From assembly GCA_964556425.1 (NCBI GenBank), contig CAZKWC010000050.1, positions 1-21,965 on the forward strand: 21,965 nucleotides of DNA, given 5' to 3'. Both the position numbers and the translations under genes were made by a program. This DNA is from JALQUL01 sp964556425 (lineage in GTDB: Bacteria > Pseudomonadota > Gammaproteobacteria > Burkholderiales > Burkholderiaceae_C). The notes below the pieces were generated by a model, which searched no databases, had not been told where the DNA came from, and saw only the letters and a list, made by a program, of their open reading frames with translations. Position 1 is the first letter of the stretch. Each line of letters starts with the position of its first letter. Shown here piece by piece: positions 1 through 8,753 of the stretch.

Positions 1-41
1 GTGCTTTTTAATAATCTGTCCAACAAAATGGGGTCACTTCA
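1..41. mobile_element. Possible end of an IS3-family insertion sequence, continuing left out of the window
   Basis: Read on the minus strand from base 41 leftwards, the sequence starts TGAAGTGACCCC and continues ATTTTGTTGGACA (bases 17-41). This has the form of IS3/IS150-group terminal inverted repeats, which typically start TG, carry a GACCCC block and end in a TTGGACA-like block. The outer tip would be at base 41 and the element would extend to the left. No transposase reading frame can be recognised in the 16 remaining bases and the other end is not visible, so this is a resemblance from memory only. Confidence 0.4.
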
Positions 42-186
42 TGGCAGGGGGAGAAAAAGATGGGATCATCTCATTTGGCAGGGGAGGACAAATGCACGCT
101 CCGACGAAAATCAGCTCCCCTATTGGTATTTCATCCCCCTGTCAAGGGGGGACTGAGGGGAGTGAGTTGACACCCACCCCAATACA
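42..186. repeat. G/C-tract-rich non-coding stretch with short direct and inverted repeats
   Basis: This stretch is visibly richer in G and C runs than the AT-rich surroundings. It holds two direct copies of TGGCAGGGG (42-50 and 76-84). It also holds a compact hairpin with a CCCCCT arm at 135-140, a GTCA loop and an AGGGGG arm at 145-150. It lies between the IS-like end and the stop codon of the minus-strand DUF1993 gene, so the hairpin would sit in that gene's 3' untranslated region. No U-run follows, so it is not a convincing terminator. It may be decayed mobile or repetitive DNA. Confidence 0.4.
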
Positions 187-699
187 CTAAGCCGATTCAC
201 CCACTAAAAAATCACGCTTACCAAGTTCAACTCCATTGTGGCGCAGGATGTTGTACACCGTGGTAATGTGAAAATACATATTCGGCAAAATCCAGTGCAT
301 CGCGTAGGCCTGTGCTTTCATGGTGCGGGTAGTAGGGCCTACTGGGAATGTGATGTCAGTTTCTTCTTTGCCATCAATTGATGAAGCAGGCACGCTGTTT
401 AAAAAATCAAGCGTTTTTTGAATTCTTTCACGCAATTGCTCAAGAGTAGTCTCGGTGTCATCAAACTTAGGTGCTTCGAGCTCAGAGATGCGTGCAATAC
501 CATTTTTGGCCATATCACAGGCGACAAAAACTTGTTTGGTGAGTGGGAACATATCAGGCGCAAGACGGTACTGAGTGAGTGCAGTTGCATCACATTTTTT
601 GACTTCAACAAAATGTTGCGCTTTTGCAAGTAAATGTGACAAATTACCTAGCATTTTGATACAAACCGGCAGGCTTGCTTGTGAAAGAGTGATGGCCAT
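187..699 (-). CDS. DUF1993 family protein
   Basis: A complete 170-residue protein of the usual length for DUF1993, a family predicted to form a DinB-like helical bundle and with no established function. The C-terminal signature supports the call: a YFHITTVYNILRHNGVELG segment followed by KRDFLVG (about residues 143-167). A conserved-looking APDMFPL stretch is near residues 47-53. There is no signal peptide or membrane segment, so it is probably cytoplasmic. No clear Shine-Dalgarno sequence precedes the ATG; the upstream bases are nearly all A and T. It stands alone: downstream is the G/C-tract stretch and upstream is a long gene-free region shared with the divergent giant surface gene. Nothing in the sequence ties the two together. 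Confidence 0.85.
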   Translation of the reverse strand: MAITLSQASLPVCIKMLGNLSHLLAKAQHFVEVKKCDATALTQYRLAPDMFPLTKQVFVACDMAKNGIARISELEAPKFDDTETTLEQLRERIQKTLDFLNSVPASSIDGKEETDITFPVGPTTRTMKAQAYAMHWILPNMYFHITTVYNILRHNGVELGKRDFLVGESA

Positions 700-1123
700 A
701 AGAGTGAATTAAAAAATAATAAAAAAGACAAATTAAAACTGTGAGCCTTGATATTAACCCAACTCTTGAAATTAAAGTACAGCACATTTGACTATATTGA
801 GTCGCAATAGTTGACAAGTGACGGATGAATAACTACGCCTAGCACTTGATTTTAAAAGAAATTATTGTTGTTTTGAAGTAGTGGAAAAATCAATTAATAA
901 GGCAATAAAAGTTATAAAAAATCAATATATAGATTTATTTTTGAAAAATGGATTTGTCCTACATGTGCTATTGAATAGTCGGTTTTTTTATTAAAGATTC
1001 CCCTTTTTTTGATTATTAAAAGCTGAATTTTGTAAATATTTTCAGATATGTTTAACACCCTAATATAACAATTTGAAAGATAAAACCTGACAAATTTTAA
1101 ACTTTGGATGACATAATTTATTT

Positions 1124-1161
1124 ACCGATCAATAGTATTAACTAGCATTCACTTGATTGGT
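1124..1161. promoter_or_regulatory. Imperfect 9-bp inverted repeat upstream of the giant surface gene
   Basis: ACCGATCAA (1124-1132) and TTGATTGGT (1153-1161) are inverted copies with one mismatch that would be a G-U pair in RNA, separated by 20 bases. The right arm overlaps the candidate -35 element. It could be a two-half-site operator for a dimeric regulator or a leader hairpin. No known regulator motif was recognised. Confidence 0.3.
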
Positions 1162-1181
1162 ATTTCACACTTATTAGTTAT
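1153..1181 (+). promoter_or_regulatory. Weak sigma70-like promoter candidate for the giant surface gene
   Basis: TTGATT at 1153-1158 is followed after 17 bases by AGTTAT at 1176-1181, about 40 bases before the ATG at 1223. The -35 is close to consensus but the -10 is poor. In so AT-rich a region similar matches arise by chance. Confidence 0.2.
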
Positions 1182-1222
1182 AAAAAATTCAGTCAGAAAC
1201 ACAAAAAAATTTTTCAAAGCGT

Positions 1223-4200
1223 ATGTTAATGAAAACAATCACTACACATTTTATTGATAGGAAGTTGGCACCATTGCTTCAAGCGATTGAAGTGGTGTCC
1301 AATGCTTGTGCCTATCCAATGGCAAAAGTAATGATTCGTTCTCTCTTAGCTTTATGTGTCGCCTTGTTTTTATTCAACACCTCAAATGCTTTTGCATCGG
1401 TTGACAATATTGTTGCCACCGTTTCAATGGACGGTACGGCTCCTTTTGATGCTAATAATAATCCTGGTAATGATGCGAGTGTCAAAAATGGCATTATTAG
1501 AACTCAAGATACATTCGAATATTTAATTACCTATGACGCAATTGATATCAGTGAAGTCACTTTTACTTTAACTTTACCGGCAGGCGTTTATTGGCACAAT
1601 AGTGCTACTGCTACCAGCGTTTGTAATGGTTCAGGAGGTGGGTTTTTAGATGCAACTGGCAGAATTTTAACTTGTTACAGAAAACCTAGTTCAATTGCAC
1701 AAGAGTCATTTTACGTAAGGGCTTTACCTGGGGCGATTAAGCACGGTGAGGTATTTACTGCAACTGTCAAGGCTAGTGGTAGAACTGCCATTACTGAATC
1801 TTTAACAGTTTCTGCTACGCCTAAAATAGACTTATGGATGATTTATAACAATCATACAAAAACTTTAAATGGCAGTACTCTTGGTATTTTATATACTGCA
1901 AATTTTGAATTTGGTGCCTATGAAAATGCTAACTCAGATTTAAAAGGAATTGAGTCAGTAGAGGCTAATCAAACGATTGTGTTAGAGGTGGGTCCTGGAA
2001 GTGTGCCTTATAACTGTTCAATTTGTAGTCAAGCAGGCGGCCCTGGAACTCCTATTACCATTACTAAAACCATTAACAACAGTTTTGTTCGCTACAACGG
2101 TAATTTAGTGGGTAGTCCTGCTTATATAGGTCAGGCAAAATTTAGAGGTTTAGGTCTTCATAATATTCAAATTTTTACTCCCTACGACCCATATTTCCCA
2201 ATTGGTGAGACTACTGCTTTGGTTGCCAAAACTGCTTCTTGGGACCCACCAAGTTTGTCTGGTGTTTCTAATTTTGGAACTGGCTATGCCACTGGTTATG
2301 AACCTTCGGCGACTTGTCCTACTACCGGTAGCTATGTAAGTGCACAAAGACCATGTATGCGTTTTATGGTCGATCGTACTCAGTCGGTCAAACTACTTGG
2401 TTCTTATCATGGTGTGATTAGTGGCACCACTGATGACAAATTGTTTGGTGATAACGCCGACTTAACCAACTCAAGCAGTATTGGATCTGAATCGGTTGTA
2501 CCAGGGCAAACCTTTAGAGCCATGTTTGGCGTGTATAACGATTACACCGCCGAAACCGCAGCTAGTAATGCAGGTGTCTGTGTGGTGTGGAATCCAGTAT
2601 TTATGAATTTAACGGGCTCGCCTACCATTAAGTTAAAGTCGGCTAGTGGCGGAAATTTTTATGGTGCATCACATTTAAGTTATGCCAATGTAGCGAGTAA
2701 TAAAATCATTGTTGAATATGCTGCCAAGTCATTTGCATCCGATGCAGAAAGAAAATCTTTTGATTGTGGCAAGGCTGGCGATGGTGCAAGTGGCTGGTTT
2801 ACCAACCCTAGTAGCGTACCTGGTGGTTTAGCCGCTGTAAGTAATATTCGTGTGAAATATTTAGATGCATTAAATCCTAATGATTTAATCGGCTTTGTGG
2901 TTCCACTCATGCGACCTAGCAGCTCAGAAAGTTTGGCGCTTGGTGCTGGCAATGCTATGCCTTGGTTTATACAACATTATTCCGATCAGTCTGCTTTAGT
3001 AAAGTCCAATTACAGCGGTTCAGGCATTAGCACTTCTGGTGGCCGTGTCAATTCGATAGATTCATTATTAAGACACACAGCTGTTTTAGGTGCGTCTAGT
3101 ATTGCACCTGGCACTTCTACCACATTAACCATTACACCAGTGGTAGTAGGGCCTGTCGGTTCTAGTGTTAGTACAAGCTCTAATAGTGCCAAAATTACAG
3201 TGAACATGCCCAACACTTGTTTAGAACCTATGCCCTCTAGTTTACCTAGTAACGCTACCTATACTCCGGCTTCTTTAGGTGCCGATGGACTAGCTTGTAC
3301 AGGTGATTCTGGCGAGGCACCTGGTAAGGTGGTGCTCAATTTGGGCACGGTGACGGCTTATGGTGGCTCTGTAGGACCATTTCCTTATCAAGGTCATGCT
3401 AACTTTTTAACGCCTTTACAGTTTTCTGTATTGGCTTCTTCTAACTCGGCAGTTCAAGCATTAAGTTTTACCTCTAGTGCTACTGCTTCCAACGATATAT
3501 CTCCAAGTGATGGTAACTATAGTAAAACAATTAACCACTCGTTAACTATTAGTGGTGCTGCTGCTTTTTCAGTCACCCATTCAGTCTCTGGGGCAGTGAA
3601 TAATAAAGTAGCTGCTAACGACTCATTTACTTATACGATTAACTTTGGTAATGGAGGTGCTACTGCCGCAGGCAGAGGTAGATTTGTCCATTTGTTACCC
3701 TATGATGGAGATAGCAGAGGAACTTCGGGGTTGGGTGCTGGTAAGTTGCAAGTGTTGGCTTTGAGTGCAGGTATGGCTACTTCTTCTCAAGGTAGTGTCT
3801 CTATTGAATATTCTCTTGATCCGGCTGCTACGATTCAAAATGCTTTAGCTTCTACCAACAATGAAGATGGTGCCATCAATATCAATTGGACGGCTTATTC
3901 TGGTGGTGCTCTGCCAGCCAATATTACTGCGGTACGCTTTACTACAAGTGGGTCGATTTTATCGGGTTATGGCGGTTTTGGTTCTATTCAAGTGAAAGCA
4001 CCAAGTGTTCAGTCAAATACCAATATTGTGAGTAACGTTTGGGGCCGTACTGAAATTATTGGTAATGATATTAATACTGTAAAGGCACAAAGAGGGGTAG
4101 CAACAGTTACCTTACAAGGGCAAGATGCTGGTAGTTTAAGAGGTAAGGTCTATTTTGATTTAAATGCCAATGGAGTTCAAGATAATAATGAGGGCGGTGT

Positions 4201-7200
4201 TGAAGGGGCACTTGTTTCTTTAAAATGTAATTCAGGTAATTGTAGTACAGCTTTACAAGGTACCGACTTTAGTATGCGTACGGACGCCAGTGGTGCTTAT
4301 AATTTTGACGCTAATACTGCCAACAAAGTTTTTGCCAATGCCAATGGTTCTGGCACAGCCCTTACCAATTTTTTAGGCATTATTGCTGGTAATTGGACAA
4401 TTACCCAAACACCCCCTACCAATACAACCTTAATCAGAGTGAGTTCTACTGTGGGGTCGGTGAATAACACGGTGACAGGTACAGCGGGTGTTAGAAGTAT
4501 TAGTAATATCTCAATGCCCAGTAGTGCTATTGGTAATTATTATAATTTTGGTGAGCGCCAAGAGCATGGCAAAATTAGTGTGACCAAAGCCTTAACGCTC
4601 CCTAGTGGTGTTACAGGACCGTTTAGTTTTACTTTTGTTGCAACTTGTGATCAGCCCAGTGCTAACTCTTCTTACAGCGCGACTCTAACGAATTACCCTA
4701 GCGTTAAAACAGTTGATATTTTAAATATTCCGGCTCAATCGAATTGTGTGTTAAGTGAAACATTACCAGCTGACCCTTTGGGTTTTAACTGGGTAACTCC
4801 TACTTTTAGTCCTTTAAGTCCTACAGGAACTATGCCCGCAGCTGGTGTACAGTCAGTTACTGCCACCAATAACTTAGTGTCTGCTGTGACTGTCAAAAAA
4901 TCAGTACTTAGTTTGCCATCAGCAGTAGCTGGCTCAGCAAGTTTATTTGATGTTAAATATAAAATTGAAGTGAGCAATAATTCGCTTCAGGCAAGTACCT
5001 ATTCATTGTCTGATCTTTTTGGCTTTGATCCTGATGTGAGCATTGTAGGCCTAGTTTCGGTGGTGCCAAGTGCTAATGTAACAAGTGCCTTAGTAGCTGG
5101 TTTTAATGGTACTAGTAGTAATCAAAGTATTATTAGTAATGAATCAATTGCTGGAGGAAGCTCTGCCAATCCTACCGTTGAATCGTATGAGGTAACGGTT
5201 AGAGTTAATGTAGATGCTCTAAATACTTCCAATAATACTTGTAATTTAGTAACGGGCGCAGGACTTGGTTTGTTTGGCACCGCTAAATTAACCGTTGGTG
5301 GTTTAACTGCGACGGCTGCTGCCTGTACTAACACGCCTATTCCTGCAGGTGGTAAGTTGACGGTGAGTCATGTTTTAAATTTACCCACCGATGCAACTGG
5401 AAGTTTTAATTTTGTCTTTAAGGCAACTTGTGATTTGCCTACTGCTGGATCTGAGTTTACGGCAAGCTTAATAGGTGCTCCTACAAATAGCAATGTAGAT
5501 ATACCCAATATTCCTGCAGGTGCAGTCTGTACTATTTCTCAAACTGCTCCTAATGCGCCTAATGGCTATGTTTGGAATTCACCGACTATTGGTAGTATTG
5601 GTCCTGCTCCTGCAATGGCAATTGGTGGGCATCAAACTGTAACGGTAAGCAATTCGGTCAATAATGCTATTACTATTGGCAAAACAATAGCAGCGCCAGT
5701 GGCCGTCACTGGAAGTCCCGATCAGTTTGATGTGACTTATCGTATTACTGTGACTAATACGGCTAATTCTGCAGTCACCTATAACTTAGATGATTTATTT
5801 GAGTTTGATCCCGACCTTGAAGTAGTTTCACAGCCTGTTATTACCAAAAGTAGCAATGTAAGTTCAGCATTAAATACCTTGTTTGCAGGCACTAGCACTA
5901 AACAAAGACTGATTTCAGGTGAGCTTATTGCGGCAGCTTCAGGAACACCATTGGTGCCAGTGGTGGAAACCTTTGATATAAAGGTAAGAGTAAAGTTAGT
6001 TGGTTTTAACGAATCTAATAATAGTTGTGCTGGTTCGGGAACAGGGCTGTCTAATTCTGCAAAATTAACTTCAGGAACAATTACTCGCACTACTACTGTC
6101 TGTAGTGCTACGCCTAATGTGGGTGATGGAAAAATTGTGGTTACGAAAGCATTTAATTTGCCTTCTGGTGTGAGTGGCCCTTTTAATTTTCAATTTAAAG
6201 CCACTTGTGATAAGCCTATTGCTAATTCAGTTTATAGCGCTAGCATGAGCTATGTGGGAGGAAATACGAGTGTGGAAATTACTTCCATACCTGCTGGATC
6301 AATTTGCAGCATAACTGAAACTTTGCCCGATGTGCCATCTGGATTTTTATGGAAGCAACCAGTTGTTTCCACTTTCTCTCCTGCTGGAAAAATGCCTGCT
6401 GGAGGTGCGCAAGCCGTTACTGTAACCAACGAGTTATTGTCTGGAGTGAGTATTTCGAAAACCTATTTGGGACTACCCACTCAGGTCACAGGAAGCCTTA
6501 ATCAGTTTGATGCAAGTTATAAAATTGAAGTTAGCAATACGACCAAAAATACTATCACGTATAACTTATCCGATTTATTTGAGTTTGATCCTAATATAAA
6601 AGTAATTGCTATTCCTGAAGTTGTGAAAAGCAGCAATGTATCACAAACTTTGGTCAGTGGTTTTGATGGAACTCCAAGTCATTCAAGTATTGTGAATGGT
6701 GAGGTAATTGCAGCTGCAACCGACAGTAATCCGGTAGTGCAATCTTATACAGTGAAGTATAGATTTACTATTTTATCTATGAGTACGACCAAAAAGACTT
6801 GTACTGGTAATAATGGTTTTGGCTTGATTAGCCGAACCACAATGACGTTTGGCACTTCTAGCTCTACAGCAGTTGCTTGTATGAATACACCAAAAATTGA
6901 TCCAGTCTATTTTAAAATTAAAGTGGATTGGTTGGGTGGTAAAGACGGTGATGCGATGTTAATTCCGGGTACCACAGGTTTTAAAAGTGCAAATACCTCT
7001 GCATTTAGAGTAGTTAATAAAAAAACCAACAAGAATGCCGCCAAACAAGTTCTAGCTGCTCTAACCGAGAGCGGTGCCATTGCAATTGCACCCAGCGAAA
7101 CAGGTGTTTTACCTATACCTAAATTTGATGCAGGTGTTGCCTCATCAGATTATCTAGTAAGCCCTTATAGTTGTACAGATGGTGTCTTGAGTCCAATTAT

Positions 7201-8698
7201 TGTGCAAGCTAATCAAGCTATTACGGTGCCAGACGCTGCCATGGGAAGAAACTATGTTTGTACTATAACCAATACATTTGTAGAAAATAGAACAGTATTA
7301 ACTGCAGATCCACCTAGCGGTAGCACAATTCATGTAGGAGATGTTTTAAGCTACAAAATGAAAACTAGTGTGGTCGGTACTGCTCTAACTAAGCCAATTG
7401 AACTCACCAATATATTAGACCCTGGTTTAACATTAATTGAAAAATCCAAACAATGTAAATTAACAGCAAGAGTGTTGAAGTGTATTTTACCAGCGGGTAC
7501 GGCGATTGGTGATCATGACTTGTTCATAAAGGCAAGCGTGAATTCACTCGCCTTACAAAATAAACCAGCAGGCATCACTAATACAGTAACGAGCAACATA
7601 GGTGCTTGTGATCCTTGTACTACGACTCATAGTATGGTCGAAATTGATACCTCTAAAAGAAGTGACGCAGATGGAAAAAAAGGGGTGAAAGTTGGCGATG
7701 TTATCTTGTACAACGTAAGCGTTGTGGTGAAAGGTGGAGTAACTACCACTGAGATTAATTTAAAAGATACGAGAAGTGTGGGTTTATCAGTCACAACGCT
7801 TCCAGAGTCCTGTACTCAAACAGATTTAACTATTCACTGTGTGTTACCAGCGGGAACTCCAGCGGGTACGTATGATTTTATTTATGAGGCAACCGTTACC
7901 AAAGATGCAAAAGACCTTGTGAGTAATCAAGTGAGTTCGGATCAAGGCACCTGTTTAACGAGCTGTGAAACATCAGCAAAGGTTTTGCGCGAAGTGATGT
8001 TGAGGATTACTAAATCAGCCAATGTGAAGCGAGTCAAAATTGCTGATTTTGTACGATATGAAGTCTTGGTTGAAAACTTAACAGGTCCAGATGCCAATGA
8101 TTTTTTTATCTTAGATCAAGCAGCCCCTGGTCTGAGTTTTGTAGAAGGTAGTTTACGAGTGCAAGGTGATGACACTTGGTCATTAAATGCCACTTATCCA
8201 TTAAAAATTGCCAACTTAGATTTAGTTCAAAATGAAAAAATAGTGATTAGTTACATGATGCGAGTTAATGCTGGCGCAGGTCGCGGTGAGTTAATGAATG
8301 TTGCCTGGGCCGATCATGCAGAAAAATATGTGACTAGTAATAAAGCTACGGCAATGGTGGTAAGAGCATTAGATCCATATTTTGAAGAAACACGTATAAA
8401 TGGTGTTGTATTTAATGACAAAAATCAAAATGGATTGCAAGATACTGATGAAAATGGAATATCAGGCGTTAGAGTAGCAATGGCCACTGGTGCTGTTGTT
8501 GAAACCGATGGTTATGGCCGATATAGATTTGAAGCGATCGACCCTGGTATTTTTGCTAGGGGGCGTAATTTAATTGTAAAAGTAGATCAAACTAGTTTGC
8601 CTTCTGGTTTTGAAATGACAACTCAAAATCCTCTTGTTAAAAGGGTAACTCCAGGTTTGCCTATACAGTTTAATTTTGGTTTTATTGCTTCTCAGTAA
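1223..8698 (+). CDS. Giant exported multi-domain surface protein (DUF11 / DUF5979-like / SdrD-B-like)
   Basis: A 2491-residue protein. A hydrophobic Sec-type signal core lies at about residues 40-53, ending SNAFA (about 54-58), after an unusually long N-terminal extension; in-frame ATG codons at residues 33 and 37 are alternative starts, but no start has a good ribosome binding site. Residues ~60-960 are a large adhesin-like region opening with a VRTQDTFEYLITY segment. An SdrD-B-like domain with a DLNANGVQDNNE loop follows (~970-1113). Three tandem DUF5979-like plus DUF11-like double modules (~1116-1894), a prealbumin-like stretch (~1896-2015) and three DUF11-like domains (~2018-2380) come next. 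A second SdrD-B-like domain with a DKNQNGLQDTDENG loop (~2390-2491) closes with the family-typical GRNLIVKVD and FNFGF motifs. No OmpA domain or sortase signal is seen. I infer a cell-surface stalk or adhesin working with the barrel protein encoded downstream; its function is unknown. Confidence 0.85.
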   Translation: MLMKTITTHFIDRKLAPLLQAIEVVSNACAYPMAKVMIRSLLALCVALFLFNTSNAFASVDNIVATVSMDGTAPFDANNNPGNDASVKNGIIRTQDTFEYLITYDAIDISEVTFTLTLPAGVYWHNSATATSVCNGSGGGFLDATGRILTCYRKPSSIAQESFYVRALPGAIKHGEVFTATVKASGRTAITESLTVSATPKIDLWMIYNNHTKTLNGSTLGILYTANFEFGAYENANSDLKGIESVEANQTIVLEVGPGSVPYNCSICSQAGGPGTPITITKTINNSFVRYNGNLVGSPAYIGQAKFRGLGLHNIQIFTPYDPYFPIGETTALVAKTASWDPPSLSGVSNFGTGYATGYEPSATCPTTGSYVSAQRPCMRFMVDRTQSVKLLGSYHGVISGTTDDKLFGDNADLTNSSSIGSESVVPGQTFRAMFGVYNDYTAETAASNAGVCVVWNPVFMNLTGSPTIKLKSASGGNFYGASHLSYANVASNKIIVEYAAKSFASDAERKSFDCGKAGDGASGWFTNPSSVPGGLAAVSNIRVKYLDALNPNDLIGFVVPLMRPSSSESLALGAGNAMPWFIQHYSDQSALVKSNYSGSGISTSGGRVNSIDSLLRHTAVLGASSIAPGTSTTLTITPVVVGPVGSSVSTSSNSAKITVNMPNTCLEPMPSSLPSNATYTPASLGADGLACTGDSGEAPGKVVLNLGTVTAYGGSVGPFPYQGHANFLTPLQFSVLASSNSAVQALSFTSSATASNDISPSDGNYSKTINHSLTISGAAAFSVTHSVSGAVNNKVAANDSFTYTINFGNGGATAAGRGRFVHLLPYDGDSRGTSGLGAGKLQVLALSAGMATSSQGSVSIEYSLDPAATIQNALASTNNEDGAININWTAYSGGALPANITAVRFTTSGSILSGYGGFGSIQVKAPSVQSNTNIVSNVWGRTEIIGNDINTVKAQRGVATVTLQGQDAGSLRGKVYFDLNANGVQDNNEGGVEGALVSLKCNSGNCSTALQGTDFSMRTDASGAYNFDANTANKVFANANGSGTALTNFLGIIAGNWTITQTPPTNTTLIRVSSTVGSVNNTVTGTAGVRSISNISMPSSAIGNYYNFGERQEHGKISVTKALTLPSGVTGPFSFTFVATCDQPSANSSYSATLTNYPSVKTVDILNIPAQSNCVLSETLPADPLGFNWVTPTFSPLSPTGTMPAAGVQSVTATNNLVSAVTVKKSVLSLPSAVAGSASLFDVKYKIEVSNNSLQASTYSLSDLFGFDPDVSIVGLVSVVPSANVTSALVAGFNGTSSNQSIISNESIAGGSSANPTVESYEVTVRVNVDALNTSNNTCNLVTGAGLGLFGTAKLTVGGLTATAAACTNTPIPAGGKLTVSHVLNLPTDATGSFNFVFKATCDLPTAGSEFTASLIGAPTNSNVDIPNIPAGAVCTISQTAPNAPNGYVWNSPTIGSIGPAPAMAIGGHQTVTVSNSVNNAITIGKTIAAPVAVTGSPDQFDVTYRITVTNTANSAVTYNLDDLFEFDPDLEVVSQPVITKSSNVSSALNTLFAGTSTKQRLISGELIAAASGTPLVPVVETFDIKVRVKLVGFNESNNSCAGSGTGLSNSAKLTSGTITRTTTVCSATPNVGDGKIVVTKAFNLPSGVSGPFNFQFKATCDKPIANSVYSASMSYVGGNTSVEITSIPAGSICSITETLPDVPSGFLWKQPVVSTFSPAGKMPAGGAQAVTVTNELLSGVSISKTYLGLPTQVTGSLNQFDASYKIEVSNTTKNTITYNLSDLFEFDPNIKVIAIPEVVKSSNVSQTLVSGFDGTPSHSSIVNGEVIAAATDSNPVVQSYTVKYRFTILSMSTTKKTCTGNNGFGLISRTTMTFGTSSSTAVACMNTPKIDPVYFKIKVDWLGGKDGDAMLIPGTTGFKSANTSAFRVVNKKTNKNAAKQVLAALTESGAIAIAPSETGVLPIPKFDAGVASSDYLVSPYSCTDGVLSPIIVQANQAITVPDAAMGRNYVCTITNTFVENRTVLTADPPSGSTIHVGDVLSYKMKTSVVGTALTKPIELTNILDPGLTLIEKSKQCKLTARVLKCILPAGTAIGDHDLFIKASVNSLALQNKPAGITNTVTSNIGACDPCTTTHSMVEIDTSKRSDADGKKGVKVGDVILYNVSVVVKGGVTTTEINLKDTRSVGLSVTTLPESCTQTDLTIHCVLPAGTPAGTYDFIYEATVTKDAKDLVSNQVSSDQGTCLTSCETSAKVLREVMLRITKSANVKRVKIADFVRYEVLVENLTGPDANDFFILDQAAPGLSFVEGSLRVQGDDTWSLNATYPLKIANLDLVQNEKIVISYMMRVNAGAGRGELMNVAWADHAEKYVTSNKATAMVVRALDPYFEETRINGVVFNDKNQNGLQDTDENGISGVRVAMATGAVVETDGYGRYRFEAIDPGIFARGRNLIVKVDQTSLPSGFEMTTQNPLVKRVTPGLPIQFNFGFIASQ
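4568..6904 (+). repeat. Three tandem ~780-bp coding repeats (~260 residues each)
   Basis: The units start at about 4568, 5351 and 6128. Each opens with a GK-[IL]-x-V motif (GKISVTK, GKLTVSH, GKIVVTK). Each first half then has FxFxxxATCD, an I-P-A motif, a second Cys and a TVTN-like end, matching DUF5979. Each second half opens with a DUF11-like strand and carries a DLF-x-FDP motif (residue variants DLFGFDP and DLFEFDP), an S-[AS]-NV motif and two further Cys residues. The units are diverged in sequence, so the duplication looks old or the copies are under diversifying selection. Confidence 0.8.
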
Positions 8699-8753
8699 TA
8701 TTCATCATTTTCATTTTTAATGTTTAAACGCATTTTTTAAGTAACTTATTGGG

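Larger units (their letters stand above)
700..1222. other. AT-rich gene-free leader between divergent genes
   Basis: I see no credible gene on either strand in these 523 bases, which are very rich in A and T runs. The region must hold the promoters of the minus-strand DUF1993 gene and the plus-strand giant surface gene. A perfect TTGACA is present at 811-816 but has no good -10 partner. The half nearest the giant gene holds a weak promoter candidate and an imperfect inverted repeat, listed separately. The length and composition would suit a binding region for a nucleoid-associated silencer such as H-NS/MvaT-type proteins; that is speculation. Confidence 0.6.

Noticed and set aside
1..156. Open plus-strand frame from the left edge to a TGA at 154-156, with an internal ATG at 28
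   Set aside because: The translation is short and basic, matches no family I recognise, crosses the IS-like end and follows the G-tract repeats, so it looks fortuitous.
811..816. Perfect TTGACA -35 hexamer in the leader
   Set aside because: No acceptable -10 hexamer lies 15-19 bases downstream on the plus strand.
1312..6090. Several 60-103 residue open frames antisense to the giant surface gene
   Set aside because: They lie entirely inside a long, domain-consistent gene, have low-complexity sequence mirroring the repeats and show no family features.
4568..6904. CRISPR or non-coding repeat array
   Set aside because: The repeats are ~780 bp, in frame and diverged like coding domains; there are no short identical repeats with unique spacers.
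1223..8698. Type I secretion or sortase-anchored protein
   Set aside because: No glycine-rich RTX nonapeptides at the C-terminus, no LPxTG-hydrophobic-basic tail, and a Sec-type signal core is present at the N-terminus.
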